A stretch of DNA of 64,000 bases from Forficula auricularia (taxonomy: Eukaryota > Arthropoda > Insecta > Dermaptera > Forficulidae). Made by a program: the position numbers and the translations under genes. Location: positions 13,779,295-13,843,294 of the forward strand of contig JALMQS010000070.1 of the NCBI GenBank assembly GCA_024734495.1. The letters run 5' to 3'. The notes below the pieces were generated by a model. The model was given only the letters and a program-made list of their open reading frames with translations. It searched no databases and had not been told where the DNA came from. Below are positions 1-10,770 of the stretch, one piece after another (within the stretch, counting starts at the first letter, position 1; the number at the start of each line of letters is the position of its first letter).

Positions 1-385
1 ACCACTACCAACCAGGTCTTAAGATTTGTAGAATAAATAGAAGTTAAAAATAAAAAAATTATCAAAAAATCGAAGAGTACTACATAAAGTTTCAAAAACA
101 AGATTTAAAATTCAAAAATTGCATATAAAAACACTTTATATAATTTTTTGTATTTTTTATAAAAAGTATGTGAAAAAACAAAAATTTTTTTGAATTTGAA
201 CCATTTTTGAAGAAGTTATGAGTGAAAAACCGAAATTCGATATCTTTATATTCGGTGATCAAAAAAATTTCAAAATTTACCAGGAAGAGGAGAAGATGGG
301 TACTAGAAAATGCCAAAAAATGAAGGAAATCAAAAATTAAAATTTTTCAAATCGTACGATTTGTCGTGGAATGCCCCAAATGTAT
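1..385 (-). repeat. Family J repeat, partial copy
   Basis: Ends at the terminal motif CGTGGAATGCCCC near 371-386. Its body matches the right arm of the palindromic element at 38025-38905, including the GAAGAAGTTATGAGTGAAAA block. The left end is cut by the window edge. Confidence 0.7.
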
Positions 386-401
386 CACTTATAAAAACTA
401 T

Positions 402-946
402 TAAAGCCGAAACGTTTTCCATAATTGGGAGTTTTTTATTCAGCAGAGGCTACCCATTGGCTGAATCCCTCTCCATTATTTAATTATATACATATACAGT
501 CATCGAAATTGTATCAACTTTATAATCATTATGCTCGGACATCTTATACACAAATATGGCGCTCGTCTTCAGGGACTCATCAACTCTTAGAAACTGATGA
601 TGGCTTTATTGAATTAAATGCGAAACGTTTTCCATAATTGGGAGTTTTTTATTCAGCAGAGGCTACCCATTGGCTGAATCCCTCTCCATTACTTAATTAT
701 ATACATATACAGCCATCGAAATTGTATCAACTTTATAATCATCATGCTCGGATATCTTATACACAAATATGGCGCTCGTCTTCAGGGACTCATCAACTCT
801 TAGAAACTGATGATGGCATTATTGAATTAAATGCGAAACGTTTTCCATAATTGGGAGTTTTTTATTCAGCAGAGGCTACCCATTGGCTGAATCCCTCTCC
901 ATTACTTAATTATATACATATACAGCCATCGAAATTGTATCATGTT
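402..946 (+). repeat. 213-bp tandem repeat, about 2.5 units
   Basis: Two complete units (425-637, 638-850) and a partial third (from 851) start with TTGGGAGTTTTTTATTCAGC and end with GCGAAACGTTTTCCATAA. The 213-bp unit is a multiple of three and each unit is one open frame of 70 residues closed by a stop. The units differ by only a few substitutions. Each unit holds CTGATGATGG...GCGAAACG, a loose match to the motif discussed under family A. The coding look may be chance, so I call it a short satellite or tandem terminal repeats of an element. Confidence 0.75.
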
Positions 947-1099
947 TTATTTTATTTGTAAAGATATAAAAACTTAAAACATTCTAATATTTTCGCGGCC
1001 CCCCCTGTTAAGAATCGCTGCACTAGAAGATGTTGGCAGAATAATGTCTTAGGCGGAACAGGCCTAACAGCCTAACCCTTGACTGCAATTGATGATGAT

Positions 1100-1836
1100 A
1101 AACACTGCTCGACAAAAATTAAACAAAAATTTGTTGCCGTAAATCTAACAATGGATTCCAGTAGAGTTTTATACGCTGATTATCATGCACTTTCCCGATT
1201 TTTTACAACCGTTCAGAGTTTTGAGATATTATCGGTCAAAACAACGAAAAAGGCCATTTTGACCTATTTTTGAGTCCCATTAAATATTAAACAGGAAAAT
1301 TTTGATTTCAAAATATTTTGTTGACCTAATAGAAAACAGCTTCCTCTTTGATTTTAAAATTACCACTTGAATTTAGTTCAATTAGAACTCGAGTTATAAC
1401 TAAAAAACTAATATGTTTATTATCTTTTATAATTACTTAGTTTTAGTTTTTTAGTTATAACTCGAGTTCTAATTGACTAAAAACAAGTGAAGTGAAAATC
1501 AAAGAGGAAACTGTTTTCTATTACGTCAACAAAATATTTTGGTTTCATATATTGCTGTTTATAAAGATAAGAGTAAATAGATATTTTATTTAATATGGAT
1601 TTACTATGAGTTAAGGATACTGGGTCACTTATTTCACATTAAAATAATATTGCTGTTTAATCTAATGGGACTTGAAAATAGGTCAAAATGGCCTTTTTCG
1701 CAGTTTTAACCGATAATACTCAAAACTCTGAAAGGTTCTAAAAAATCGGGAAAGTGTATGGGAATCAGCGTATAAAACTCTACTGGAATCCATTGTTAGG
1801 TTTACGGCAACAAATTTTTGTCGACCAGTGTAATTT
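1100..1836. repeat. Nested foldback element
   Basis: Outer arms 1100-1285 and 1655-1836 are inverted copies, sharing ATGGATTCCAGTAGAGTTTT and its complement. Inside them a second palindrome (1308-1545) shares GTTATAACTAAAAAACTA arms, and 1560-1650 matches one terminal arm of family D at 7538-7625. At least two elements therefore appear stacked. No coding is visible. Confidence 0.7.
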
Positions 1837-1971
1837 ATTCTTAATTTTTTTAAAATAAATAATTGAGTTCGGGAATTAGATGCCCATATAGCCAATCTCT
1901 AAATTAAAGTAAACAGTTATTTATAATAATTATTATAAGTAAAATTATTTTAATTAATAATAACTTTATAT

Positions 1972-2272
1972 TGAAGGAGACAATAAAAGAGTGTGTCTTC
2001 TGCTGGAATTATAAATTTTATTTATTTATAACGAGACTATAGTTTCGAGGGCTTTGCCCTCTTCATCAGTCTATTACAATGTATTCACAGGAATTAATTT
2101 ATGAATCATTCATAAATTAATTCCTGTGAATACCATTGTAATAGACTGATGAAGGGGCAAAAGCCTCGAAATTATAGTCTCGTTATAAATAAATAAAATT
2201 TAATTCAGCAGTACACTCTATTGTCTCCTTCAATATATAAAATTCTGCTACTCTCGGCAAAAACTTTCAATT
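1972..2272. mobile_element. Family A palindrome (Penelope-like terminal repeats), copy 1
   Basis: Inverted arms begin TGAAGGAGACAATA and meet near 2110. An asymmetric tail (AAAATTCTGCTACTCTCGGC...) follows the right arm. A direct repeat TAATAACTTTATAT (14 bp) flanks it at 1958-1971 and 2273-2286. Each arm carries CTGATGA-hairpin-GAAA near 2042-2078 (minus) and 2140-2185 (plus, degraded). Long variable duplications, inverted repeats and an asymmetric extension are features described for Penelope-like elements. No reverse transcriptase is present. Confidence 0.7.
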
Positions 2273-2374
2273 TAATAACTTTATATCTTGCCAATGTTAT
2301 AAATATACATAATAATAACATTTTGATGGAAATCTATGGTCATGTTATTTGCTAATGAGCATACATTTCTATTT

Positions 2375-2545
2375 TTTTTCTTTTCTTTTTTTTACTTGTT
2401 TATTATTTGTTAAATTGTTGTAATTAATTTATATTGATGTTTGTTAATGTATTGTAACTGGATTGTATTGATGTTTGGAGGACCTAGCCACCGAGGACTT
2501 AGTGCTCTCTAAGCAGGTCGAGGAATAAAGATTTATTTATTTTAT
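2375..2545 (+). mobile_element. LINE-type 3' end with tail
   Basis: The stretch ending GGTCGAGGAATAAAGATTTA and an ATTT-rich tail resembles the 3' untranslated end of a non-LTR retrotransposon, including an AATAAA-like signal. It lies 30 bp from the exon 7 donor. No coding part is visible, so the class is inferred from the tail only. Confidence 0.45.
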
Positions 2546-2576
2546 TATAATAATTAGTTTTATCGATATAACCTAC

Positions 2577-2651
2577 CCAAGTAGCAAATCCAACATAATT
2601 GATCAAAGCCAAAATATCAGATACAGTTAGGTAGAGCATGGAAAGAAGGGC
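2577..2651 (-). CDS. SLC7A5/SLC7A8-like: LAT transporter, exon 7 (TM9-TM10), last exon in window
   Basis: 75 nt in phase 0 on both sides, acceptor TTTTCTAG, donor TTGG|GTAGGT. The translation ALLSMLYLTVSDILALINYV plus GFATW matches the LAT segment SD...LINYVGF. No further exon (the expected W.R...PE..RP segment) is visible before position 1, so the gene continues beyond the left edge. A LINE 3' end with a poly(ATTT) tail lies about 30 bp downstream of the donor. Confidence 0.9.
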
Positions 2652-3131
2652 CTAGAAAAAATAAATAAAACACAAATTAATTTAAGAAAAATAACTTAAT
2701 TAAATGATTATTACAGATATAGATATATTTTTGCTCGGAGGTGTGATTTTAGACTCATTCTCCATTTGAATTGTTTCTAGCAAATTTTCAACCAAATAAT
2801 ATTAGCAAAGGCCCAAATATTCAAAGTAGGTCTTGCCATTAATAGTTGAGACTTGACATATGAGCAAAGCCTTGACAAATACAACAGTTTTAATAAAAAG
2901 ACAACTAGAAAACGAAAAATACTAAATTCAACCTCTAGTCTATTTGATACACCTATGAGAATTCCTTAATAGATTAAGGCTTTCCTTGAATTTACTATAA
3001 AACTCAAAAAATATACACCTCAAAAAACAAAAATCTTCTCGCAAACATAATTGTTGTTACTGATAATCCCTGAAACAATGATTCTAAGAGATAGAACAAA
3101 ATAAAACGCTACTTAACTTACTAATATGGAA

Positions 3132-3345
3132 ATATAAAAGAGTGTGTCTTCTGCTGGAATTTTTAATTTATTTATAACGAGACTATAGTTTCGAGGGCTT
3201 TGCCCTCTTCATCAATCTATTACAATTGATTCACAGGAATTAATGTATGAATGGAGAATAAAATTTGTAATTCCAGCAGAAGGCACACTCTTTTCTTGTC
3301 TCCTTCAATATATAAAAATGCTGCTACCCTCGGCAAAAAACTTTC
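3132..3345. mobile_element. Family A palindrome, copy 2 (left-truncated)
   Basis: The left end starts inside the arm (AAAGAGTGTGTCTTCTGC) just after GAAATAT, and the right tail ends before GAAATAT at about 3354. This looks like a truncated insertion with a short duplication. It has the minus-strand motif CTGATGAAG-hairpin-GAAAC at about 3184-3222, with one base changed (TTGATGA). Confidence 0.65.
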
Positions 3346-3393
3346 AATTTAATTGAAATATTAATTTATTATATCTAGTTTATAATTACTTAC

Positions 3394-3490
3394 CATACAA
3401 AGGATAGCTGGAGTAGGAGTCAGTCGACGGATTTGAATCATAGTCAAAATTTCGGGCATTTGTCTCTCACATGCTCCAGCATAGAATAAT
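3394..3490 (-). CDS. SLC7A5/SLC7A8-like: LAT transporter, exon 6 (TM8-TM9 loop)
   Basis: 97 nt, acceptor CTTAATAG, donor ATG|GTAAGT. The first nucleotide completes AG|A (Arg). The translation is RLFYAGACERQMPEILTMIQ followed by IRRLTPTPAILCM. The RLF.AGA.E..MP..L.MI....LTP.PA pattern is the conserved cytoplasmic loop of LATs. The exon sits between two family A palindromic repeats and a family F element, yet its reading frame is intact. Confidence 0.92.
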
Positions 3491-3536
3491 CTATTAAGGA
3501 AAAAAAATAATATATTTTTAGACATTATTAAAACGG

Positions 3537-4663
3537 TAGAATATAATGTGGAAGTATTGCGATGGCCTGTCTGGGTCCTGACTCTTTTAGAGCTTGTATC
3601 TCAGAGATGAAAAAAGTTAATTTCATTTTGTAACTTCTGGGTGGAAGGAATCGATGCCCTTAATTTGGGACATAAAACCTTAAATTGTGGTCCCCAGAGG
3701 CCAAAAAAGGGCCAAAAATCCATTGGTCAGTGCGTACGTATGTACGTATGTAACCTACTGTTTCGCAACCATAAGTCTCAGAGCTAAGAAATTCGAAACT
3801 TAAGCTCGATATATTTATTTATTTATTTATTTATTTATTTCAACGGCTAATGCCTGATATATGCTAAAAGGAGTAGAGCAAAGTTTTGGTTGAAATCGAA
3901 AGACCGGAAGTAGACATTTACATGAAAGATTTTTCGTTTTTTTGACTTCTCAAAAACAGCAATAACGATTTTGTTTAAAATTGGTGTACTTATCAGTGTC
4001 ATGAGTTATTAGTTGTGTATAAATTTTAATCCGATTGAAATAAAGAAAGGGAGTATAAATTAGGAGTGTCGTAAAATAAATATTTTAATCATTCATATCT
4101 CATCTTCATTAAGTCGCAGAGCTTTGAAATTTGAAACATAAACTATCTAGAGGCTACAAGAGGTACCAAAAGATTCTGGCTAAAATAGAAGTACCAGAAG
4201 TTGATGTTTACGTACGTAAGAATGTACCCCTCTGTGTTTCGCAACCACAAGTCTCAGAGCTACGAAATTCGAAACTTAAGCTCGATAAAGGCTAGAAAGA
4301 GTACAGCAAGATTTTGGTTGAAATCGGAAGACCGAAAGTGGACATTTACATTTTTTTTTCATTTTATTTTCTCAAAAACGGCTCTAACAATTTTGTTTAA
4401 AATTGGTGTACTTATCAAGAGTTATATATGTGTATAAATTTTAATCCGATTGAAATAAAGAAAGAGGGTGTAAATTAGGAGTGTCGCGAATCGCGAATTT
4501 TTAATTTTATGTCCTAAATCCGATTTCCAACTATTAAGGGCATCGATTCCTCCTACCTAGAAGTTACAAAATGAAATTAATTTTTTTTCATCTCTGAGAT
4601 ACAAGCTCACAAAGTGTCAGGACCCAGGCAGGCCATAGCAATACTTCCCCATTATATTCTATA
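3537..4663. mobile_element. Family F element with long inverted ends
   Basis: The terminal arms TAGAATATAATG.GGAAGTATTGC (3537-3730) are inverted at 4490-4663. The interior carries two diverged direct copies of a block with GTCTCAGAGCTA..AAATTCGAAAC (about 3765-4060 and 4245-4490). A half copy lies at 47165-47535. No transposase is visible, so it is a non-autonomous DNA element. Confidence 0.7.
3815..3855 (-). mobile_element. 41-bp truncated LINE insertion
   Basis: A (TTTA)n tract followed by CAACGGCTAATGCCT is flanked by GATATAT at 3808-3814 and 3856-3862. It interrupts family F, since the parallel block at 4261-4330 lacks it. The same 3' end, GGCATTAGCCGTTGAAATAAA, is found in plus orientation at 49239-49260. 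Confidence 0.75.
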
Positions 4664-4984
4664 GAGCATAAATGGTAAAGTAAAAAACTAAATTAATAGT
4701 ATATAATTAATTAAAAATAAATAAATAAATAAATAATTTAGCAGATTCAAATCAAGAGCCTTTAAATTTCTAAAAAAAAAATTCAAAAACATATACTATA
4801 TCTACGATTTGAAATAAAAATATAAGGCAATTTTAGGGAAATTGAAAAAAATTAAATCAAGAAGATTGTCATAGCTTAGACATTTCCAAACGGGACCTAG
4901 CTTAAGTTTAAGATTCTATATATTGTAAAATAAAAAAGCTCCTATATTTGTTGTATAATAATAATAGAAAGGAAATTGTTTTAA

Positions 4985-5242
4985 TAATAGAAAAAAAAAT
5001 TTATTGTTAAGGATAAATAAATTGAACTTGCTTCCTCCAGCAATTTATTTTTGTAATTCAAATGGTTAATCCAAATATTTCGAGAGCGTTCTCTAGCATC
5101 TTCCTCAGTGGAAACCATTCCCCCACCAATGTGCCGACCACTGAGGAAGGGATGCTGAAACACTCTCAAAATCTTGAATGACAAAAATAAATTACTGGAA
5201 AGAAGCAAATTCAATTTATTTATCTTTAACAATAAAAAAATT
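4985..5242. repeat. Foldback repeat with CTGAGGAAG motifs
   Basis: Arms 4990-5115 and 5140-5242 are inverted (AATAAATTGAACTTGCTTC and its complement). Each arm holds CACTGAGGAAG-stem-GAAA, resembling the motif in family A. It lies in intron 5. Confidence 0.65.
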
Positions 5243-5304
5243 AATATGTATATTCAGTACACACCAAGCCAGCAAAATTCTTATAAATAGAAAAATTAAC
5301 AAAC

Positions 5305-5408
5305 CTTGAGGAAGTGAGTAAAATTCCATTCACAGCTCCAAATGTTGATAGAGCAACAAAAACAGGAATGATCCAAGCCATAACTCCAAAGAGACGATTA
5401 GCAAAGGT
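5305..5408 (-). CDS. SLC7A5/SLC7A8-like: LAT transporter, exon 5 (TM8)
   Basis: 104 nt, acceptor AATTTAG, donor TCAAG|GTTTGT (a weaker donor than the others but consistent in phase). The translation [34 protein letters not shown] continues with a split Arg codon AG|A. The block [19 protein letters not shown]...TSSR is very close to LAT2-type transporters. It includes TM8 and the start of the re-entrant segment. Neighbouring intron sequence contains a foldback repeat at 4985-5242. Confidence 0.92.
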
Positions 5409-5489
5409 CTAAATTAAAAATAATTCAAAAAAGAAATATTTATTGGTGTAGACAATAATTATCTCTAATCTTATAAATTAAGAAACTCT

Positions 5490-7537
5490 GCTTCTCTTAG
5501 CAGGGGCGGCTTCAGCTTAACTTAAAATTATGCAAAATTTCAAGAATTCTCTTCATATGAACGATAAATAAAAACAAATTTTATATATCTTAAATTTTTT
5601 CGAAAATATAATAATCATTTTTCTGCTTCTTTTCGGCCTCTGAGCGGGCAAATCAATTTTGTATACAGGGGGGGGGGATCGTGAATTTGTGGGGCCCTGG
5701 CCTAACACTACTTAGGGGCCTACCTAATTAATCAAACTAATTGCCATTTTGTCAAAAAACTGCTTACTATAATGATGTATACGGTATAGGAAAAGAAATT
5801 TGCTGGGGGTCCTTTATATCCACGAGGCCCTGGGCTGCAGCCCAAAAAGCCCATATATAGATCTGATTTTCCTATGAACCCCCCCCCCAGATAAGTGCTC
5901 ATGGGATGACTAAAGGCAACGACAAACCGCTTCTTATGGCAAACTAACCGTAATTAAATATATTTCATATGTTTAATTAAGAAGTATGTTCTTTTTTTAA
6001 TTTCTTGAAGTACCTATTTGTTTTAATAAAAACAAATTCCCACTAAATATTTCGCTTTATAGATTAACCCCTACGGGGGCTCAATTTTACAATGTTGACT
6101 TTTTTAACTCACATATAAATTTTTTTTAACCATTAAGATAAGCAAGGTACTTTTCATCCAAATGAAAATTGAATGAAAATTAATATTTTAATTTAAATAA
6201 TATTGAATAAATTAAAATATATTTTTAAACTTATTGAAAATCAATGTATTATAGTAAGGTATTTTTGATTAATGACTCTCGACCTAAATAATATGCTTTG
6301 GGGCCCAAAGAACATCGATTTTTTCATGTCCATGATCGATGCTTTCTACATCGATGGGAAACAACGTTGTTTTTATATATTTAGTTGGGTTTTTTTGCAT
6401 TAATTTTGATAAATTAATGATGATTGACATACTGAGTCGGACACTGAGAACGTATTGACAGAATATTCCTTACAACAAAACATCGATTTTTTTACATTTT
6501 ATATAAATATTTCAGTTTATATAATATAATTTTCTGAAACCATGAACTTTTTTTAATATACATCGATGTTTTCCATAAAAATACTTCGGGTCGATATTAT
6601 CGTTTCATCGAAGGTTACCATCGATTTTAACATAGATGGGGGAAGATCGATATTTTAACTATCGATGGTCATCCCTAGTCGAGACCTCTAGGTTAAGAAC
6701 AACCGACAAAGGACATAAAATTAATATGAAATTTTCTCTTATTGTAAATTTATATCCCACTTCTTTATTTTCATCAAAAAACATTTTTTCTTCTATTTTC
6801 CATATGAAATGTTAGCCCATTTTAAGACCTCGGGGCCTCTTCTAGGTCCTTTAGCCCCTATGCGGCCGCTGAGTCTGCTTTAAGGGGGTGCGGGACTGTT
6901 TATCATTTTTATAAGAAAATTCTCAAATTTGTGCCATCGAATCATTAATGTATTAAATATTTATTCCCGAAATTTGAAATTGATCGTCTGTCCCATTATC
7001 TAGAAATAAATTATTGAAAAATGTCCTTTTAACATGGAAGTAAATGGACCGAGATTTTAAAAGGGGTATAACTTCTATACAAATTATAACATTTTCAACA
7101 AATTTATACAGATCAATAATTCAACTTTTATGAATCGAATGATACATTTTCAATAGATTTGACAATCTAGTTAATTAGTTATTCATAAATGTAAAAATAA
7201 AAAGTTATTTGCAGCCAACAGAATATGACAAAAGCACTAGTGCAGAATTCCAACTCTATTTGTTGAAATCGTTTTTGTGTTAAATAAATGTTTTTATAAT
7301 GAGAAAAAAATTATCTCAAAATATTATTTTTATTAATATTATCAAAACAAAGATTTTTATTCGAAATTAACCTCATTATTAACAATTTTTTTTATTAAAA
7401 AATTTATTAGGCAGACGTTGTCACTCTGCAGAAATACAAAAAGATTTTTTCGAAGATCAACCAGATAGATAAGATGTCCCGAACTCCCTTAAAGATTGTT
7501 TTTGATTTTATTGATTAAATTAAATAAATTGACCATA
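5490..7537. other. Intron with decayed repeats and G/C runs
   Basis: No coding exon is seen. 5880-6065 is a reversed fragment of family G (compare 43495-43610). Poly-G or poly-C runs occur at 5668 and 5881. A cluster of ATCGAT words occupies 6311-6672 and is reported separately. Confidence 0.5.
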
Positions 7538-8076
7538 AAGATAAAAGTAAATAAATATTATATGAAATATTCATTTACTATGAGTTAAGATTTCTAGGTC
7601 ACTTGTTTCACATTAGAATTAAAATTGGAATGAACTTCCATCCAAATTTCATGCTCTCTTGGTGCTCTCAGGTCTTCGTTCTTTATGGATCCCACCCAAT
7701 AACTGATACTCCTTACTCTTATTTCCTTCATGTCTTCTAATCTTTCTCTACTTTTTTTTCTCTTCTTCCCTAATAAAATTTGTGTATTGGTGAACTCTTT
7801 GGCCAAATTTGTAAAATATTGTTGCTAAATTATGTATAAACACTAGGTGGGACCTAAGGTCCTATGTTTGTATACTTTGTTAAATAAATAAAAAAAATAG
7901 AAGAGGTAAATTTTCAGTTATAATTCTGTAATTTCCTGAAGATGAGCTTACAGCTATTGAAAAAAATTTGCCTCTTTTGTTTTTTAATTTTTAATGTGAA
8001 ACAAGTGACCTAGAAATCCTAACTCATAGTAAATAAATATTTCATATAATATTTATTTACTTTTATCTTTATTAAA
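7538..8076. mobile_element. Family D element, inverted ends of about 85 bp
   Basis: AAGATAAAAGTAAATAAATA at the left end is inverted at 8057-8076, and the arms continue through TTTCTAGGTCACTTGTTTCACATT. A related single arm lies at 1560-1645. The interior has no recognisable protein, so it is a non-autonomous element. Confidence 0.7.
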
Positions 8077-8312
8077 GATGTTTCACCTTGCACCAACACC
8101 ATCATCCCTATTAATTATAAATTGATCAAATTTTTAGTCCTTCAATTTAGTAGTGCTAAACAGTAGTCTATCAATCTTGGGGAAAAGCAATATGAAATCA
8201 TGGATACAATGTGAGGGGATTAAATGTAAAAAGTATTCCAAGGTAGACCATTCTCCTCAATTGTAAATCAGTTATCTCAGCTCGTAAAAGTAAGGATAAG
8301 AGCATTACTTAC

Positions 8313-8481
8313 CACAGCAACCGCTTCTGAGCCTAGAACTTCATCAGGCGTCAGGGTCGTATAGAAAGCAATGTTGGTCAATACATAAACGACAGTAACG
8401 AGGCTGCACGAAATAGCGATAGCACGGGGAAGATTTTTTATCGGGTCTTTTAATTCCTCAATAATGAAATTTAAATAATTC
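8313..8481 (-). CDS. SLC7A5/SLC7A8-like: LAT transporter, exon 4 (TM6-TM7)
   Basis: 169 nt, acceptor CATTTCAG, donor GTG|GTAAGT. TG|G completes Trp of GW. The translation [20 protein letters not shown] is followed by [20 protein letters not shown] (TM7), then [16 protein letters not shown]. The NYLNF..EE...P..NLPRAI signature is typical of LAT-type SLC7 proteins. Asn after GW is the LAT form; y+LAT proteins usually have Asp there, which supports a neutral amino-acid transporter. The exon ends in phase 0 after AVAV, a position shared with vertebrate genes as far as I recall. Confidence 0.93.
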
Positions 8482-8547
8482 CTGAAATGATTGTATTTAA
8501 TTTATTAACAATTATTAAATTGTATTTGCGTCATTTTTTATACATAC

Positions 8548-8641
8548 CATCCGTTATATGCAAAGAGTCCCGAATAGAAAGACAAAGCTAATTCAGTCAC
8601 TTCGTGTTTACTATTATCAAATGTAAAATGTTCCGAATGAC
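8548..8641 (-). CDS. SLC7A5/SLC7A8-like: LAT transporter, exon 3 (TM5-TM6 loop and TM6)
   Basis: 94 nt, acceptor TTTTTAG, donor GATG|GTATGT. The junction codon G|GT is Gly. The peptide GHSEHFTFDNSKHEVTELAL forms the loop, and SFYSGLFAYNGW forms TM6, whose unwound segment contacts substrate in this fold. Most LATs read FAYGGW at this point; here the first Gly of GG is Asn. The next intron is only 66 bp, so exons 3 and 4 are almost contiguous. Confidence 0.92.
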
Positions 8642-8689
8642 CTAAAAATAAAAAAAATGATTTTTAGTTTATGTCATTTAATTCTTTTT

Positions 8690-9505
8690 TACTTTGACCA
8701 TACAGAGTATGGTCAAGTATTGTAATCGTGCATGAAAAAAGTGTTTTTTATCCTTCTTTTATTCAAAATATCACAAAAACGGCTTAAACTATTTCTGATT
8801 AAAAAAATTGAGCGAAACTAGGACATTTCGATCTACAAAAAAGCTCTAATAAGTGAACATCGAAAAAATTATATTTTTCGAGATAATAATTGTTTTGTCA
8901 AAATGTCTGTTAGTTTGTCTGTGCGATACCAAATTTGTGGACGAGCTAGCTCAAAAACTAGTGTGAATATCGAAACCAAATTTCACACGTAGTTTTGGTC
9001 CATTGAGATTAAGAGCTGATTAGATTTTGGTGCATATCGACCCAAAATTAAGGGGGGTGGAGGGGGGGGGTTAAAAATTAAAAATCTAGGTCGTTTGAGC
9101 AAATTCAACCAAATTTAGTATACATAATCAGTGGCCCTCCAGAAGTCTAAAAATGCAAAAACTAACCGCCCAAAATGGAGGGAGGGGGGTCAAAAAATGA
9201 AAATCTTGGCCATTTACCAAACTCAATCAAATTTTGTATACATAATCAGTGGGTCCCCAGAAGTCTAAAAATGCAAAAACTAACCGCCCAAAATGGGGGT
9301 GGGGGGTCAAAAAATGAAAATCTTGGCCATTTACCAAACTCAACCAAATTTTGTATACATAATCAGTGTGCCCCTAGGAGTTTAAAAATGCAAAAACTAA
9401 CCCCACCTCCCCTACATGATTATAAATAATTTTATTAAATATTAATGTAAGTGAGGGGCCAGGTTGTATGGTAAAGTCAAGTGGATGGCCACATCAGAAC
9501 ACGTC
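8690..9505 (+). mobile_element. Family B element, copy 1
   Basis: Begins ACTTTGACCATACAGAGTATGG and ends GGTTGTATGGTAAAGTCAAGTGGATGGCC. The ends are short inverted repeats (ACTTTACCATACA in better copies). The central part holds about 2.5 units of a roughly 117-bp G-rich minisatellite with AAATTTTGTATACATAATCAGTGG. Open frames here are products of the repeat. Confidence 0.75.
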
Positions 9506-9821
9506 AGCTTATTTGAAATTTTACTCGTATTTTCTTCTCTTCTTCTCTTTGCAAATTTCATCGAATAGAGCATCATTTTCGTTATTTTTTTTTTTTAATT
9601 TTATATTCTCAACAGCAAAAGAAATGTCACTTAAGATAGTTGTTTCACCATATGGGTTTTCTTAGGATGTATTTGAAATTTAGATAGATAATTATTTAAA
9701 TACTTCTGCATCGATTGGTGGGAAAACGAAATTTATAAACAATATAGCTCGGGATATATTAAATTCCAAAGATAGAGTTTTTTAGACTCTTATACATTAC
9801 ACTATACGGGATATCGGAATG

Positions 9822-10345
9822 TTTACATACATATTTAATTATAATTAAGAAACTCTTCTTATCATTTTTATAAAAAACTAAACCAACATTAAACAATAAC
9901 TAATACATTTTTTAAGAAAATTTTAATTCATAGTTACAACACAGTTGTTGAGATAATAATGAATAAATAATGAAACATTTAAACTAAAAACAAGTTGACA
10001 ACAAAACGTACATATTTAACCTAAAACGTATGTAAACTTTAGTACTTTTTTTGAAGTTTTTTCGTTTCAGCCATTGTCGCAACAGCTTTCAATCGCCTAT
10101 TAAGAACTTTTTGTTTTATAAATCTCCCTTTATAATGTACTTTATCTAAGATTTCTATGATAAAATATATACAAGCTCGGACAGTGTTGCCAGATTTGTC
10201 AAATGAGCACGGGATTGGCTAGTAGTGGTACATAAACAGCAAAAAGTTTTGTGCTTATATATTATGAATCCTTATTGTCTGTTCTATATACTTTAACATT
10301 AACTTTTTGCTAGTATTGTCTCGAAACAACTACCTTAATAATTTT
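9822..10345 (-). repeat. Family E repeat, minus copy
   Basis: An inverted copy of 17077-17605 with roughly 85-90% visual identity. It shares CAAGCTCGGACAGTGTTGCCAG and ATTAAACAATAACTAATAC. It contains a short frame related to HYKGRFIKQKVLN, of unknown origin. Confidence 0.7.
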
Positions 10346-10770
10346 TAAATAAGATTTAAAATTTTAACAAAATTTTAAAGTATATTTTAGCAAACATACA
10401 TCATTATTTAAATATGACTAAAAATAGAGAGAGCGAATAACACAGGTCGACAATGAAAATGTCTCGGGCTCAAAAATAGCTGATTCTTATGTATTTCCAC
10501 CTGCTGAATTAAAAAATTATCATAAAAATTATCGATTAGCTTTTGTTTTGGAGATATTATTGGTCAAAATGACAAAAAATGCCATTTTGACCTCTGGTGC
10601 ACAATGAATAGAAAAATAATTAAATAAACCTTCGGACAAGAAAAAAAAATTTTGTCGAGTGTAATCTCAATAAGTAATTAAAATGATAATTAAATATTGA
10701 TTAATAATATCTGTTAAAATAAATTAACAATTTATTATATCCTGTCTGAATGGATTGTGTTTCCGAAGAC

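Noticed and set aside
402..946. CRISPR-like array
   Set aside because: Contiguous 213-bp tandem units without spacers in a eukaryotic context.
9175..9429. 84-codon open frame with repeated KNENLGHLPNS units
   Set aside because: It is the translation of family B minisatellite units; the same repeat appears in both orientations elsewhere with different frames.
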